The notes below the pieces were generated by a model. That model was not told the origin of the DNA. It saw only the letters and a list, made by a program, of their open reading frames with translations, and ran no database searches. A stretch of 64,000 nt of DNA from Candidatus Latescibacterota bacterium (lineage in GTDB: Bacteria > JAAXHH01): positions 812,763-876,762 of the forward strand of contig JAAXHH010000141.1 in the NCBI GenBank assembly GCA_012270975.1. The letters are read 5' to 3'. Shown here piece by piece: positions 17,677-25,263 of the stretch. Position 1 is the stretch's first letter; every line of letters starts with the position of its first letter. Position numbers and translations under genes: made by a program.

Positions 17677-18396
17677 CTACTGCTCCTCCCGGCTCAGACA
17701 GTCTTCAACGGCCACCCGCGCCTTTTCGGCCAGCCCGCGCCGGTCCTTCGTGGTATACCCGCTGGTTTGAATGGGCGCGCCGATGCGCACGCCGACCCGT
17801 GCGTCCGGCCGAATCTTCATACTGCCGCGAACGAGGATGTCAAAGCTGCCGGATATCCCCACCGGCACTACGGGCACGCCCGATTCGATCGCGAGAAGGA
17901 AGGCGCCGGCCTTGAACGGCTGCAGTTCGCCCGTCCTCGATCTCGTGCCCTCCGGAAAGACCACGGCGGGATACCCCTCCCTGATCTGCCGGGCCGCCTT
18001 CCGCAGGCTCCGCATGGCTTTCTTCGGATTGGTGCGGTTGATGCTGATGTATCCGGCCAACCGCATGCACCATCCCAGAACGGGTATGTGGAACAGGGTA
18101 TCCTTGGCGATGATTCTGAACTGTATGGGCAGGGATCCGAACAGGATGGGTATGTCCGCCGCGCTGGCGTGGTTGGCAACCAGCACGCAGGGTTGTCCCC
18201 GGGGAATGTGATCCAGGCCGTCTAGGCGGACCGGCACGCGGCCCACCCACAGCAGGGTACGCGCCCACCAGCGCGCGAACCAGTGGACCAGCCTGCCGGA
18301 GGGATTGAACGGGGACAGCACCATGGCCGTCACGCCGAACGCCAGCGTGAAGACCACCACGCTGATGACCTGGAGAATGGAGTAGATTGCGGACAC
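17677..18396 (-). CDS. plsC: 1-acyl-sn-glycerol-3-phosphate acyltransferase
   Basis: 239 residues. An N-terminal hydrophobic helix (about residues 7-28) anchors it to the inner membrane. The acyltransferase blocks are clear: VANHASAADIPIL (H-x4-D catalytic pair), YISINRTNPKK, and VVFPEGTRSRTG, with VPVVPVGI as block IV. The enzyme acylates lysophosphatidic acid to phosphatidic acid in phospholipid synthesis. It shares an operon with the HAD phosphatase. Confidence 0.9.
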   Translation of the reverse strand: MSAIYSILQVISVVVFTLAFGVTAMVLSPFNPSGRLVHWFARWWARTLLWVGRVPVRLDGLDHIPRGQPCVLVANHASAADIPILFGSLPIQFRIIAKDTLFHIPVLGWCMRLAGYISINRTNPKKAMRSLRKAARQIREGYPAVVFPEGTRSRTGELQPFKAGAFLLAIESGVPVVPVGISGSFDILVRGSMKIRPDARVGVRIGAPIQTSGYTTKDRRGLAEKARVAVEDCLSREEQ

Positions 18397-18606
18397 GCGG
18401 GCACCCCGGCTCGTGATAAACAGACTGAACTTGGGACCTCTCCGGTTCTATCCGATTATAACCCAATCACGAAAAAAAACCAGCGTCATTTCACCGATTC
18501 CGGCGACGGTAAACGGCCGCGCGACACCTGAGATTTTCGAGATCGTGGGTGTTCTTCCGACCAATTGGACATAGGTCCGTCCTGAACGAACGGCAATATA
18601 CGTAAC

Positions 18607-20061
18607 ATGCTTCAAATTGCGGATTCAGATATCGCGGAAGCGCTCATCTGGCATCTCTGGCAGAAAGGACTGCCGCGGTCGGGAAGGCTCCGGCTGACCG
18701 ACGGCAGGACGCTCAGGCTATACCATCCCGGTACGCTGAATCCCGACAGCGGTCCCGATTTCCTCCAGGCGGCCTTGTCCATCGGACCTGGAAAACGTCT
18801 TCGCGGCGACGTGGAAATCCATGTAAGGCCGGCTGACTGGCAGCGACACGGCCATGCCCGGGACCCTCGTTACAATAACGTTGTACTTCACGTCGTCATG
18901 TGGCACGACGAGAAGATACCGGTCGTGCAGAAGCAAAACGGGCAGTACGTCCCCACGCTGGTGTTGTCCGAGCACTTTCAGCACGGCCTGGACCGTATAC
19001 GCAGACAGTACCGGCGAAGACTGGAGGCTCCGGCGCCCGCCGGCTACCCCTGCCAGAGCCTGATGAAGCGGCTTTCCGTCGAGGGCGTGCACGTGTTACT
19101 CGATCGCAAGGGTTCCGACCGGTTCCGGCAAAAAGCCGCGGCCATGTCACGGAGGATGAAGCGGGTTTCCGCGGAACAGGCGCTCTATGAATTCAGCATG
19201 CGGGCCGCGGGCTACGTCAAGAACACAGATGCCTGCCAGACACTTGCCCACCGCCTGCCCCTCGAGATGATTCGTACCCTGGTGGGCACGGGCGGCGGGC
19301 ATCGAATCGTCGATCTGCAGGCCTTGCTGTTCGGAGTAGCCGGGCTGCTGCCCTCCCAGCGGCTCGCCTATTCGGGGGGAATTCCGGACGACCCATACGT
19401 CAGTGAAATCGAGGCCCGCTGGGTAGCCTTCAGGCGGTCGGTCCCCGTCCGGTCCATGCAGGAGCATGACTGGTTGTTTTTTAGGTTGAGACCGTTTAAC
19501 TTTCCCACGGTCCGGCTGGCCGCCATGAGTTACTTCGTCGCGGCAGGACTGCAGGATGGTCTGGACACGCTGATTGCCGGTCCGATCAGCTCCGGTGCCG
19601 AACGGGGACCGGCCGAGTTGCTGCGGCAGACCGTGCGCCGGCTTGAGAGTATGACCAGGCCGCTGCCCGACGACTACTGGCTGAAACATACCGTGTTCGG
19701 GGAACCATCGCGGACGGCCCGCACGGCCCTGATCGGCCGCGACCGGCTGCGGGGCATGATGGTCGACGTGGTCCTTCCGTTCATCTACGCTGTCGCTGAC
19801 CGTAACAGCCGGTCGGACCGGATGCGGCTTGTCCGGGAAATGTACGCCGGATACGGGAGACAGGCGAGCAACAGCGTGATCCAGTCGATGACGAACCTGC
19901 TCTTTCGGGATACGCCGGAGAAGAAGGCGACCATCGATCGGGCCATACTTCAGCAGGGCATGCTGCAGATAGACCGGGAGACCTGCCGGGACAAGGCCTG
20001 CGGCCAATGCGTGATGAACGGCTCGATAGACCCATCAGAAACGCGGAGTCGGCGGAGTTAG
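18607..20061 (+). CDS. DUF2851 family protein
   Basis: 484 residues of the DUF2851 family, found widely in Bacteroidota and relatives with unknown function. The N-terminus has EALIWHLWQKGLP, then LYHPGTLNPDSGPDFLQAAL and GDVEIHVRPADWQRHGH. NVVLHVVMWHD completes a conserved acidic/His-rich block resembling a nuclease-like active site; that comparison is mine. The C-terminus ends in a Cys cluster (C-x4-C-x2-C). The small gene starting the base after its stop is presumably co-translated. Confidence 0.78.
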   Translation: MLQIADSDIAEALIWHLWQKGLPRSGRLRLTDGRTLRLYHPGTLNPDSGPDFLQAALSIGPGKRLRGDVEIHVRPADWQRHGHARDPRYNNVVLHVVMWHDEKIPVVQKQNGQYVPTLVLSEHFQHGLDRIRRQYRRRLEAPAPAGYPCQSLMKRLSVEGVHVLLDRKGSDRFRQKAAAMSRRMKRVSAEQALYEFSMRAAGYVKNTDACQTLAHRLPLEMIRTLVGTGGGHRIVDLQALLFGVAGLLPSQRLAYSGGIPDDPYVSEIEARWVAFRRSVPVRSMQEHDWLFFRLRPFNFPTVRLAAMSYFVAAGLQDGLDTLIAGPISSGAERGPAELLRQTVRRLESMTRPLPDDYWLKHTVFGEPSRTARTALIGRDRLRGMMVDVVLPFIYAVADRNSRSDRMRLVREMYAGYGRQASNSVIQSMTNLLFRDTPEKKATIDRAILQQGMLQIDRETCRDKACGQCVMNGSIDPSETRSRRS

Positions 20062-20343
20062 ATGCATACGGGGAACCCGGACGGCGTAGAGTGCAGGACG
20101 GAATTCAAAGGCCATGAGATCAGGGTATTCAGCACCTGGACCCAGGACGCCCGTCTGTACATCGACGGGGTCTGCAGGGACCGGAGCATCCGTCGCGTAT
20201 CCCTTCAGAAAATACGCATATTGCACACGAGTCTGCGGATCGGCGCCGACGTGCATCTCGTGGAAGTGTTTGCAAAAGCGTTGCTGAGCATTAGATTACA
20301 GGTGCGAATAGACGGACGGCAGGTAGCCGGGGAGTTTTTCTAG
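20062..20343 (+). CDS. Small beta-rich protein of unknown function
   Basis: 93 residues starting at the base after the DUF2851 stop. FKGHEIRVFSTW, ARLYIDGV and VHLVEVFAKALLSIRLQV alternate in a way that predicts an all-beta fold. Small bacterial proteins with a GHxIxV...LYVDG pattern (FAIM-like) resemble it, but I cannot confirm homology. No signal peptide or membrane segment is seen. Abutting the DUF2851 gene suggests a functional link. Confidence 0.55.
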   Translation: MHTGNPDGVECRTEFKGHEIRVFSTWTQDARLYIDGVCRDRSIRRVSLQKIRILHTSLRIGADVHLVEVFAKALLSIRLQVRIDGRQVAGEFF

Positions 20344-20439
20344 GCAAGGACACACAGGCCGGACTCGAGTTCCGACTGGAACACGGCCGGCCGGAACGCA
20401 AGGGTACAGGCAGTAGACGCGAAAGCGCAGGAGGAGAAG

Positions 20440-21309
20440 ATGCCGGAAACGCAGTGGATGACCTTGCTGGAAACTGCGGATATGATGAAGAGATTGCCGA
20501 TCCAGGTCACGAGAATGTGCGAAGACGGCAAACTGGAGTACTACATGGAGGATGGCAGATACTTCGTGTCCCGGGAGTCCATCGATCTGTTCATGCATCC
20601 CCGGACCGGTGGCCCGACGCCGTCGGATCGGGACGCCAACGGTACCACGCGCCGGAAGTACGGCCGGGCGCCGGACGAACCTGAACCTTCATCGGAGGCC
20701 GTCACCGAATCGGATACCGCAAACGGACGGGATGAGGCGGACGCCGTCACCGAATCGGATACCGCAAACGGACGGGATGAGGCGGACGCCGCCATAGCAG
20801 AAGAAACCAGCCGAGTCGTGGAAGAAGCGCCCGGCACCGGTGACGAAAACGCAGCGGCGCGGGGTGACGCGGTAACGCCTGAAACTACGGGAGTGTCTGT
20901 GGACGCAGCGGCGCGGGGTGACGCGGTAACGCCTGAAACCGTGGACGCGCCCGTGGAAGTGGAGGCGCGGGAAGATATGGAGGCTCCGGCAGACCTGGAG
21001 ATACAGGAAGACCTGGAGGCGCAGGAAGACGTGCACGCGACTGAGACTACGGGAGTGTCCGCGGACGCGGAGGCACAGGTCCGGGCGGCGTCCATAGCGA
21101 ATCCCGATGATCCCGGTCTGAGGGCGGTAGAAATCCTCGCGGACCTGCGCGCCGCCATTGCACGGCACGCCGCGGAGCACAAGGCTTTTTGCGATGAAAT
21201 AGCCGGCCTGGCGGACGCCCTCGAAAGCACGCTTTCACGGGACGAAGACAAGACGAGCGAACTGACCCGGGAGATATCCAGTCTCCTGGCCCGGTACACC
21301 CGCCGCTAA
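20440..21309 (+). CDS. HTH DNA-binding protein with repeat-rich acidic linker and C-terminal helix
   Basis: 289 residues with an AGGAGG upstream. Residues about 7-54 form an excisionase/MerR-like winged helix domain (LLETADMMKRLPIQVTRMCEDGKL, then YFVSRESIDLFM). A roughly 150-residue linker made of Glu, Ala, Thr and Asp follows, partly built from tandem repeats. The last 65 residues form a heptad-like helix (VEILADLRAAIARHAAEHKAF, continuing to the C-terminus) suited to oligomerisation. It may be a nucleoid- or chromosome-associated protein holding DNA at a distance by a flexible arm; this is inference. Confidence 0.65.
   Translation: MPETQWMTLLETADMMKRLPIQVTRMCEDGKLEYYMEDGRYFVSRESIDLFMHPRTGGPTPSDRDANGTTRRKYGRAPDEPEPSSEAVTESDTANGRDEADAVTESDTANGRDEADAAIAEETSRVVEEAPGTGDENAAARGDAVTPETTGVSVDAAARGDAVTPETVDAPVEVEAREDMEAPADLEIQEDLEAQEDVHATETTGVSADAEAQVRAASIANPDDPGLRAVEILADLRAAIARHAAEHKAFCDEIAGLADALESTLSRDEDKTSELTREISSLLARYTRR
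20698..20787 (+). repeat. Perfect 2 x 45-bp tandem repeat inside the HTH protein gene
   Basis: The 45-bp unit at 20698-20742 is repeated base for base at 20743-20787, encoding two copies of a 15-residue AVTESDTANGRDEAD unit. Exact identity implies recent duplication and a locus able to change length. Confidence 0.9.
20851..20939 (+). repeat. Imperfect 54-bp repeat inside the HTH protein gene
   Basis: A 35-bp block at 20851-20885 (encoding AAARGDAVTPET) is repeated exactly at 20905-20939, a 54-bp period. A diverged trailing piece (TTGVSADA) recurs near 21042. Confidence 0.85.
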
Positions 21310-21316
21310 CGGCCGC

Positions 21317-22285
21317 TCAGCCGCAGGAAACGCCCAGGTTTTCGAGTGCTTTCCGGAGCGCTTCCCGGTGCGCTTCGTCGCGGCGCAGGGGATTGCCGGG
21401 CAATACGTAATCCGTGGGATACCAGCCGCGCATCTTTTTCACCATGGCCGCGCTGTGCTTGTAGGCCGGCACGGGCGGCTGGAACGCCACTCTCCCAAGA
21501 AATTCCATCCTGTTACCCAGGTCGAGGTACCGCGCGCGGTCGCCGTCCCGCAAGGCGTCCGCGAGTTCCCGGAACTTGTCGGGCATGAAGGTCGCGATAC
21601 CCAAAAGCGCGTCGCTTCCGTTGTGAATCATGGAAGCGAAATCGTAGTCGTTCCCCGTGTACAGCTTCTTACCGATCCGGTGGATCTTACGGAGCAGCAC
21701 CCATTCCATGGACGGGTCGAGGGACGAGTGTTTCGCGCCCATCCATTTATCCCCGGCCAGGATTTCGACCAGGGCATCACCCGGAAACATCCAGCCGTTC
21801 GGCGCGAAGACCGGGCTGAGCTCGAATGCCTTCAGTCCGCCGCGTGAGGCTTCGGCCAGCCCCTCGTAAACGCGTACTACAGCCGCGGCGTCCGCGTCTT
21901 TCAGCCGCTCGGTCTGAAAAACGATCGGACTGGCTCCGTACAGTTGTTCCAGCTGCTCGATTTTGCTCCGGTACGCGCGGATGATGTCGTCGACGCCGTC
22001 CCCGCTGATTTCGTCCTCGACATACACGCCCGCCGTAAACGGCCGCCCGTCCATGACTTCCCTGGCAACTTCCAGACCCTTGACCTGATCGTCCAGCGTA
22101 CAGTGGTTGATCTGGTACGTATCCATGAGCACCGCGGGTTCTATTCCATATCCCGCGGTACGTTCCAGGTCTCGGGCGAAGACGTCAAAATCTATTTCGC
22201 CCGCTTCGTTGACCGGTACGGACAGGGCCGCGATGATGTGGGGCGCGCGACCGAATCCCATGGGCATATTCAGTACTTCGTCCAT
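21317..22285 (-). CDS. DapA-family aldolase/lyase
   Basis: 322 residues of the dihydrodipicolinate synthase/N-acetylneuraminate lyase superfamily. The likely Schiff-base residue is K185 in WMGAKHSSLD, and GNDYDFASMIHNGSDALLGI matches the later barrel strands. It differs from housekeeping DapA, so it is better read as a pyruvate-dependent aldolase or dehydratase on a sugar-acid substrate. I used the ATG at 22285, ten nt after GGAGG; a GTG at 22291 is in frame. It is the last gene of the dinG-ubi-nth series. Confidence 0.75.
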   Translation of the reverse strand: MDEVLNMPMGFGRAPHIIAALSVPVNEAGEIDFDVFARDLERTAGYGIEPAVLMDTYQINHCTLDDQVKGLEVAREVMDGRPFTAGVYVEDEISGDGVDDIIRAYRSKIEQLEQLYGASPIVFQTERLKDADAAAVVRVYEGLAEASRGGLKAFELSPVFAPNGWMFPGDALVEILAGDKWMGAKHSSLDPSMEWVLLRKIHRIGKKLYTGNDYDFASMIHNGSDALLGIATFMPDKFRELADALRDGDRARYLDLGNRMEFLGRVAFQPPVPAYKHSAAMVKKMRGWYPTDYVLPGNPLRRDEAHREALRKALENLGVSCG

Positions 22286-22327
22286 CGACACCTTACCTCC
22301 ATGTGACTGGATACGCGGTTTCCGCCG

Positions 22328-22987
22328 TCATCTGTGCTTCTCCACGCCGACCCGGTCACAGAAAGAGGACAGGCGACAGCGGCTGCAGAAGGGCGAAACG
22401 GGCTTGCACAGGTTCTGTCCATACATGACGAGCAGATCATTATACCGGATCCAGTATTCGGAAGGCAACTTCTCTCTTAAGGCGAATTCCGACTGGTCCG
22501 GGTTTTTTGTGTCGATATATCCCCAGCGGTTGGAGATGCGGTGCACGTGAGTGTCGACACAGATGCCCGGCTTGCCGTAACCGATCGTGACCACCAGGTT
22601 GGCGGTCTTCCTGCCCACTCCGGGCAGTGTGACCAGCGTGTCGATATCGTCCGGCACCACGCCCCGGTATTCCTCCACGAGGATCCGGCAGATCTCCAGG
22701 ATATTGCGCGCCTTCGTGGCATGAAATCCCACGGGATAGATGGCGCGGTCCACGGTTTCCTCGGGCAGCGCCCGCATGGCGCCGGGCGTGTCGGCCAGCC
22801 CGAAGAGCCGCTCGCAGGCCGCCGCGGTCGTCTCGTCCTTCGTCCTGAGACTGAGCACGGTGCCGATCAGGATGCGGAAAGGATCGCGCCTGGTCTGCTC
22901 GGCCACCGCCGTCAACGCCGTTTCGGTCCACCTTGAAGTCTCGTCTTCCAGGATGGAAATCGCCTGGTGGATATCCCGGTCTTTCAT
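22328..22987 (-). CDS. nth: Endonuclease III
   Basis: 219 residues, a normal length. The helix-hairpin-helix LPGVGRKTAN has the catalytic lysine K127, and ICVDTHVHRISNRWG carries the catalytic aspartate D145. The [4Fe-4S] loop is C194-x6-C201-x2-C204-x5-C210. The enzyme removes oxidised pyrimidines and nicks the abasic site. Its ATG overlaps the stop of ubiX (ATGA). Confidence 0.96.
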   Translation of the reverse strand: MKDRDIHQAISILEDETSRWTETALTAVAEQTRRDPFRILIGTVLSLRTKDETTAAACERLFGLADTPGAMRALPEETVDRAIYPVGFHATKARNILEICRILVEEYRGVVPDDIDTLVTLPGVGRKTANLVVTIGYGKPGICVDTHVHRISNRWGYIDTKNPDQSEFALREKLPSEYWIRYNDLLVMYGQNLCKPVSPFCSRCRLSSFCDRVGVEKHR

Positions 22988-23607
22988 TCCGCCGGCTCCG
23001 CCCCGCCCGATGGCGCGTCCCAGGGCGTAAAGAGGGTCTGTTCGATGCCGAGCAGGTTCAGCACCCGGCCCGAAATGAAATCGGCCAGGTCATCGAAGGA
23101 GGACGGCTTCTGGTAGAACGCCGGCATGGCAGGCACGATGCGGGCTCCCGCCTCGGCGGCGGCAAGCAGGTTGCGCAGGTGGATGAGGTTCAACGGGGTT
23201 TCCCTGGGTACCAGCACGAGGGGACGGCCCTCCTTGAGCGTGACGTCCGCGGCCCGTTCGATCAGGGAGGAAGACGTGCCGTGGGCGATAGCGGACAGCG
23301 TCTTCATCGAGCAGGGTATGACGACCATCCCGTCGGTGTGCACGGATCCGCTCGCGATCGCAGCAGCCAGGTCGCCGATCTTGTACTCCGTGAGCACACC
23401 CTTCCTCACCTGCTCGCCATAGAGATCGGCCAGACTGTCCTGCAGGTCGCCGCCCGCTCCCAGGCCGGTTTCTTCCCGGAGTACGTACCGGCCGAAGCCG
23501 GACAGCACGACGCTTACCCTGTGGCCGCCGGCCAGAAGCGCGCGCAGGAACCGCAGGGCGTACAGTCCGCCGCTTGCGCCCGTGACGGCGACGATGACAT
23601 GTTTCAT
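22984..23607 (-). CDS. ubiX: Flavin prenyltransferase (UbiX/Pad1 family)
   Basis: 207 residues. Family marks are VTGASGGLYALRFLRALL at the N-terminus (FMN site), PCSMKTLSAIAHGTSSSLI, LVLVPRETPLNLIHLRN and PAMPAFYQKP. UbiX attaches dimethylallyl to FMN to make the prenylated cofactor of UbiD-type decarboxylases. No ubiD lies in the window, so its partner must be elsewhere. The overlap with ubiE and nth by 4 nt each implies coupled translation. In organisms making menaquinone by the futalosine route, the equivalent protein serves that pathway. Confidence 0.92.
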   Translation of the reverse strand: MKHVIVAVTGASGGLYALRFLRALLAGGHRVSVVLSGFGRYVLREETGLGAGGDLQDSLADLYGEQVRKGVLTEYKIGDLAAAIASGSVHTDGMVVIPCSMKTLSAIAHGTSSSLIERAADVTLKEGRPLVLVPRETPLNLIHLRNLLAAAEAGARIVPAMPAFYQKPSSFDDLADFISGRVLNLLGIEQTLFTPWDAPSGGAEPAE

Positions 23608-24344
23608 GACCTCTTGTCTCCCCAGTAGACGGTGGCTACGCCCAGGGAAAGATCGCGCCAGCCCGTATCCACGAATCCGGCGCCCTCCATGAGCGAACGG
23701 AAGCGCTCGCGGTCGGGGAACGCTTCCACCGAAACCTGCAGGTACCGGTACGCGTCCGCATCACCCGAGATCACGCCGCCGATCCACGGGATCACATGCA
23801 CCGCGTACAAACGGTACAGTTGGCGTATCACCGGATACCGGGGACGAGAAAGCTCCAGCACCACCAGCCGCCCCCCGGGTTTCAGCACGCGCCACATGCA
23901 CCGCAGTCCCGCGGCGCGGTCGGTGAAGTTCCGTACGCCGAAGGCCACCATGACCCCGTCGAAGACCCCGGACCGCAGGGGAAGCGATTCCGCACTGCCG
24001 CCGACGAATCGTATCGTGCGGCCAGATGGGTCCATGTGGCCCATGCGACCCGCGGGACCATGCGCCTTCTTCCGACCGATCCGCATCATCCCCAGGGCCG
24101 AATCCACCCCGATGATCAAGGCCGGTTTCCGCTTGCCCTTCAGCGCTTCCAGGGCCAGGTCTCCCGTGCCGATGCCCACGTCGAGGAGCACGTCGTCCTC
24201 GGACGCGTTCAGGGCGCGAAGGGCCGACCGGCGCCACAGGATATCGCTGCATCCGCTCAGCAGGTGATTGAGCAGATCGTACCGGCGCCCGATTCGATCG
24301 AACATGCGGCGGATGCGCCGGGACTCTTCGTTTGCGGGACTCAT
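23604..24344 (-). CDS. ubiE: Quinone C-methyltransferase (UbiE/MenG)
   Basis: 246 residues from the ATG at 24344, which overlaps the ubiA stop. The frame extends 52 residues further, but that region is inside ubiA and unlike the family. The start MSPANEESRRIRRMFDRIGRR, the UbiE tag DLLNHLLS, motif I LLDVGIGTGDLA and the family region VAFGVRNFTDR are all present. WRVLKPGGRLVVLELSRP is also conserved. It adds the methyl group to demethylmenaquinone or the ubiquinone precursor. Confidence 0.92.
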   Translation of the reverse strand: MSPANEESRRIRRMFDRIGRRYDLLNHLLSGCSDILWRRSALRALNASEDDVLLDVGIGTGDLALEALKGKRKPALIIGVDSALGMMRIGRKKAHGPAGRMGHMDPSGRTIRFVGGSAESLPLRSGVFDGVMVAFGVRNFTDRAAGLRCMWRVLKPGGRLVVLELSRPRYPVIRQLYRLYAVHVIPWIGGVISGDADAYRYLQVSVEAFPDRERFRSLMEGAGFVDTGWRDLSLGVATVYWGDKRS

Positions 24345-25231
24345 ATCGGCCACAGGATATCGCCCAGCATGAACGCCAGATAGACGACGCTTACGAGACC
24401 GTTCATGTTGAAGAAAGCGACATCTATTTTCGATAGGTCGTCCGCCCTGACGAGCGTGTGCTCGTATATCAGCATCCCCGTTACCAGGGCCGTACCGCAA
24501 AGATAGAGCGCTTGCAGTTCGAAAACCTGGTAGACGGCCAGCAGGATCATGACGGTGGCCGCGTGGAGCAGGCGGGCCGTCAGAAGCGCCGGCCGGATCC
24601 CCAGGCGCCTCGGGATCGAATGCACCCCGTGCGACACGTCGAAAGCGTAGTCCTGGCAGGCGTATATTATATCAAAACCCGCCACCCAGGTCAACACGGC
24701 CGCGGAAAGCCAGAGCGGCGCCGGGTCGAAGGTGCCGGTCACGGCGATCCACGCCCCCATGGGCGCAATGCCGAGGGCAAAGCCCAGGATCAGGTGGGTG
24801 GCCCAGGTGAATCGCTTGAAATAGGAATACGACAGGATCACCAGCAGGGCGAGGGGCGACAGCTTCAGGCACAGAGGGTTGAGCTGGTACGCGGAAAAGA
24901 CGAAAAGCAGGCTGCAGGCCGCCACGATGACGGCCACGGCGCGGGGCGTGATCCAACCCCTCGGCAGCGCGCGGTCCCGCGTGCGGGGGTTCTCCGCGTC
25001 CATCTCACGGTCGGCAAGCCGATTGAATCCCATGGCCGCGCTCCGTGCGGACACCATGGCGACGACGATCCACGCCACCTGCTGCCATTCGATCCCGTGC
25101 GTCCGGGCGGCCAGCGCGGCGCCGGCCAGCGCGAAGGGCAGGGCGAAGACGCTGTGGGAGAGCTTGATCATCCGGCCGAATACGGCAACGGAGCCGATCA
25201 CTGACGTGGACGGTGCATTCCTCTGATCCAA
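24341..25231 (-). CDS. ubiA: UbiA-family prenyltransferase
   Basis: 296 residues with about eight membrane helices. The first Asp-rich motif is NRLADREMDAENPRTRDRALP near residue 70 and the second is ACQDYAFDVSHGVHSIP near 190; together they bind the Mg-prenyl diphosphate. It transfers a polyprenyl chain onto an aromatic acid in quinone synthesis: 4-hydroxybenzoate for ubiquinone, or the MqnP substrate in the futalosine pathway, which cannot be decided here. The start is TTG with GGAAGG six nt upstream. Confidence 0.9.
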   Translation of the reverse strand: MDQRNAPSTSVIGSVAVFGRMIKLSHSVFALPFALAGAALAARTHGIEWQQVAWIVVAMVSARSAAMGFNRLADREMDAENPRTRDRALPRGWITPRAVAVIVAACSLLFVFSAYQLNPLCLKLSPLALLVILSYSYFKRFTWATHLILGFALGIAPMGAWIAVTGTFDPAPLWLSAAVLTWVAGFDIIYACQDYAFDVSHGVHSIPRRLGIRPALLTARLLHAATVMILLAVYQVFELQALYLCGTALVTGMLIYEHTLVRADDLSKIDVAFFNMNGLVSVVYLAFMLGDILWPI

Positions 25232-25263
25232 AGATCGCCTTCCCTTGATTCAAACATCATGGA

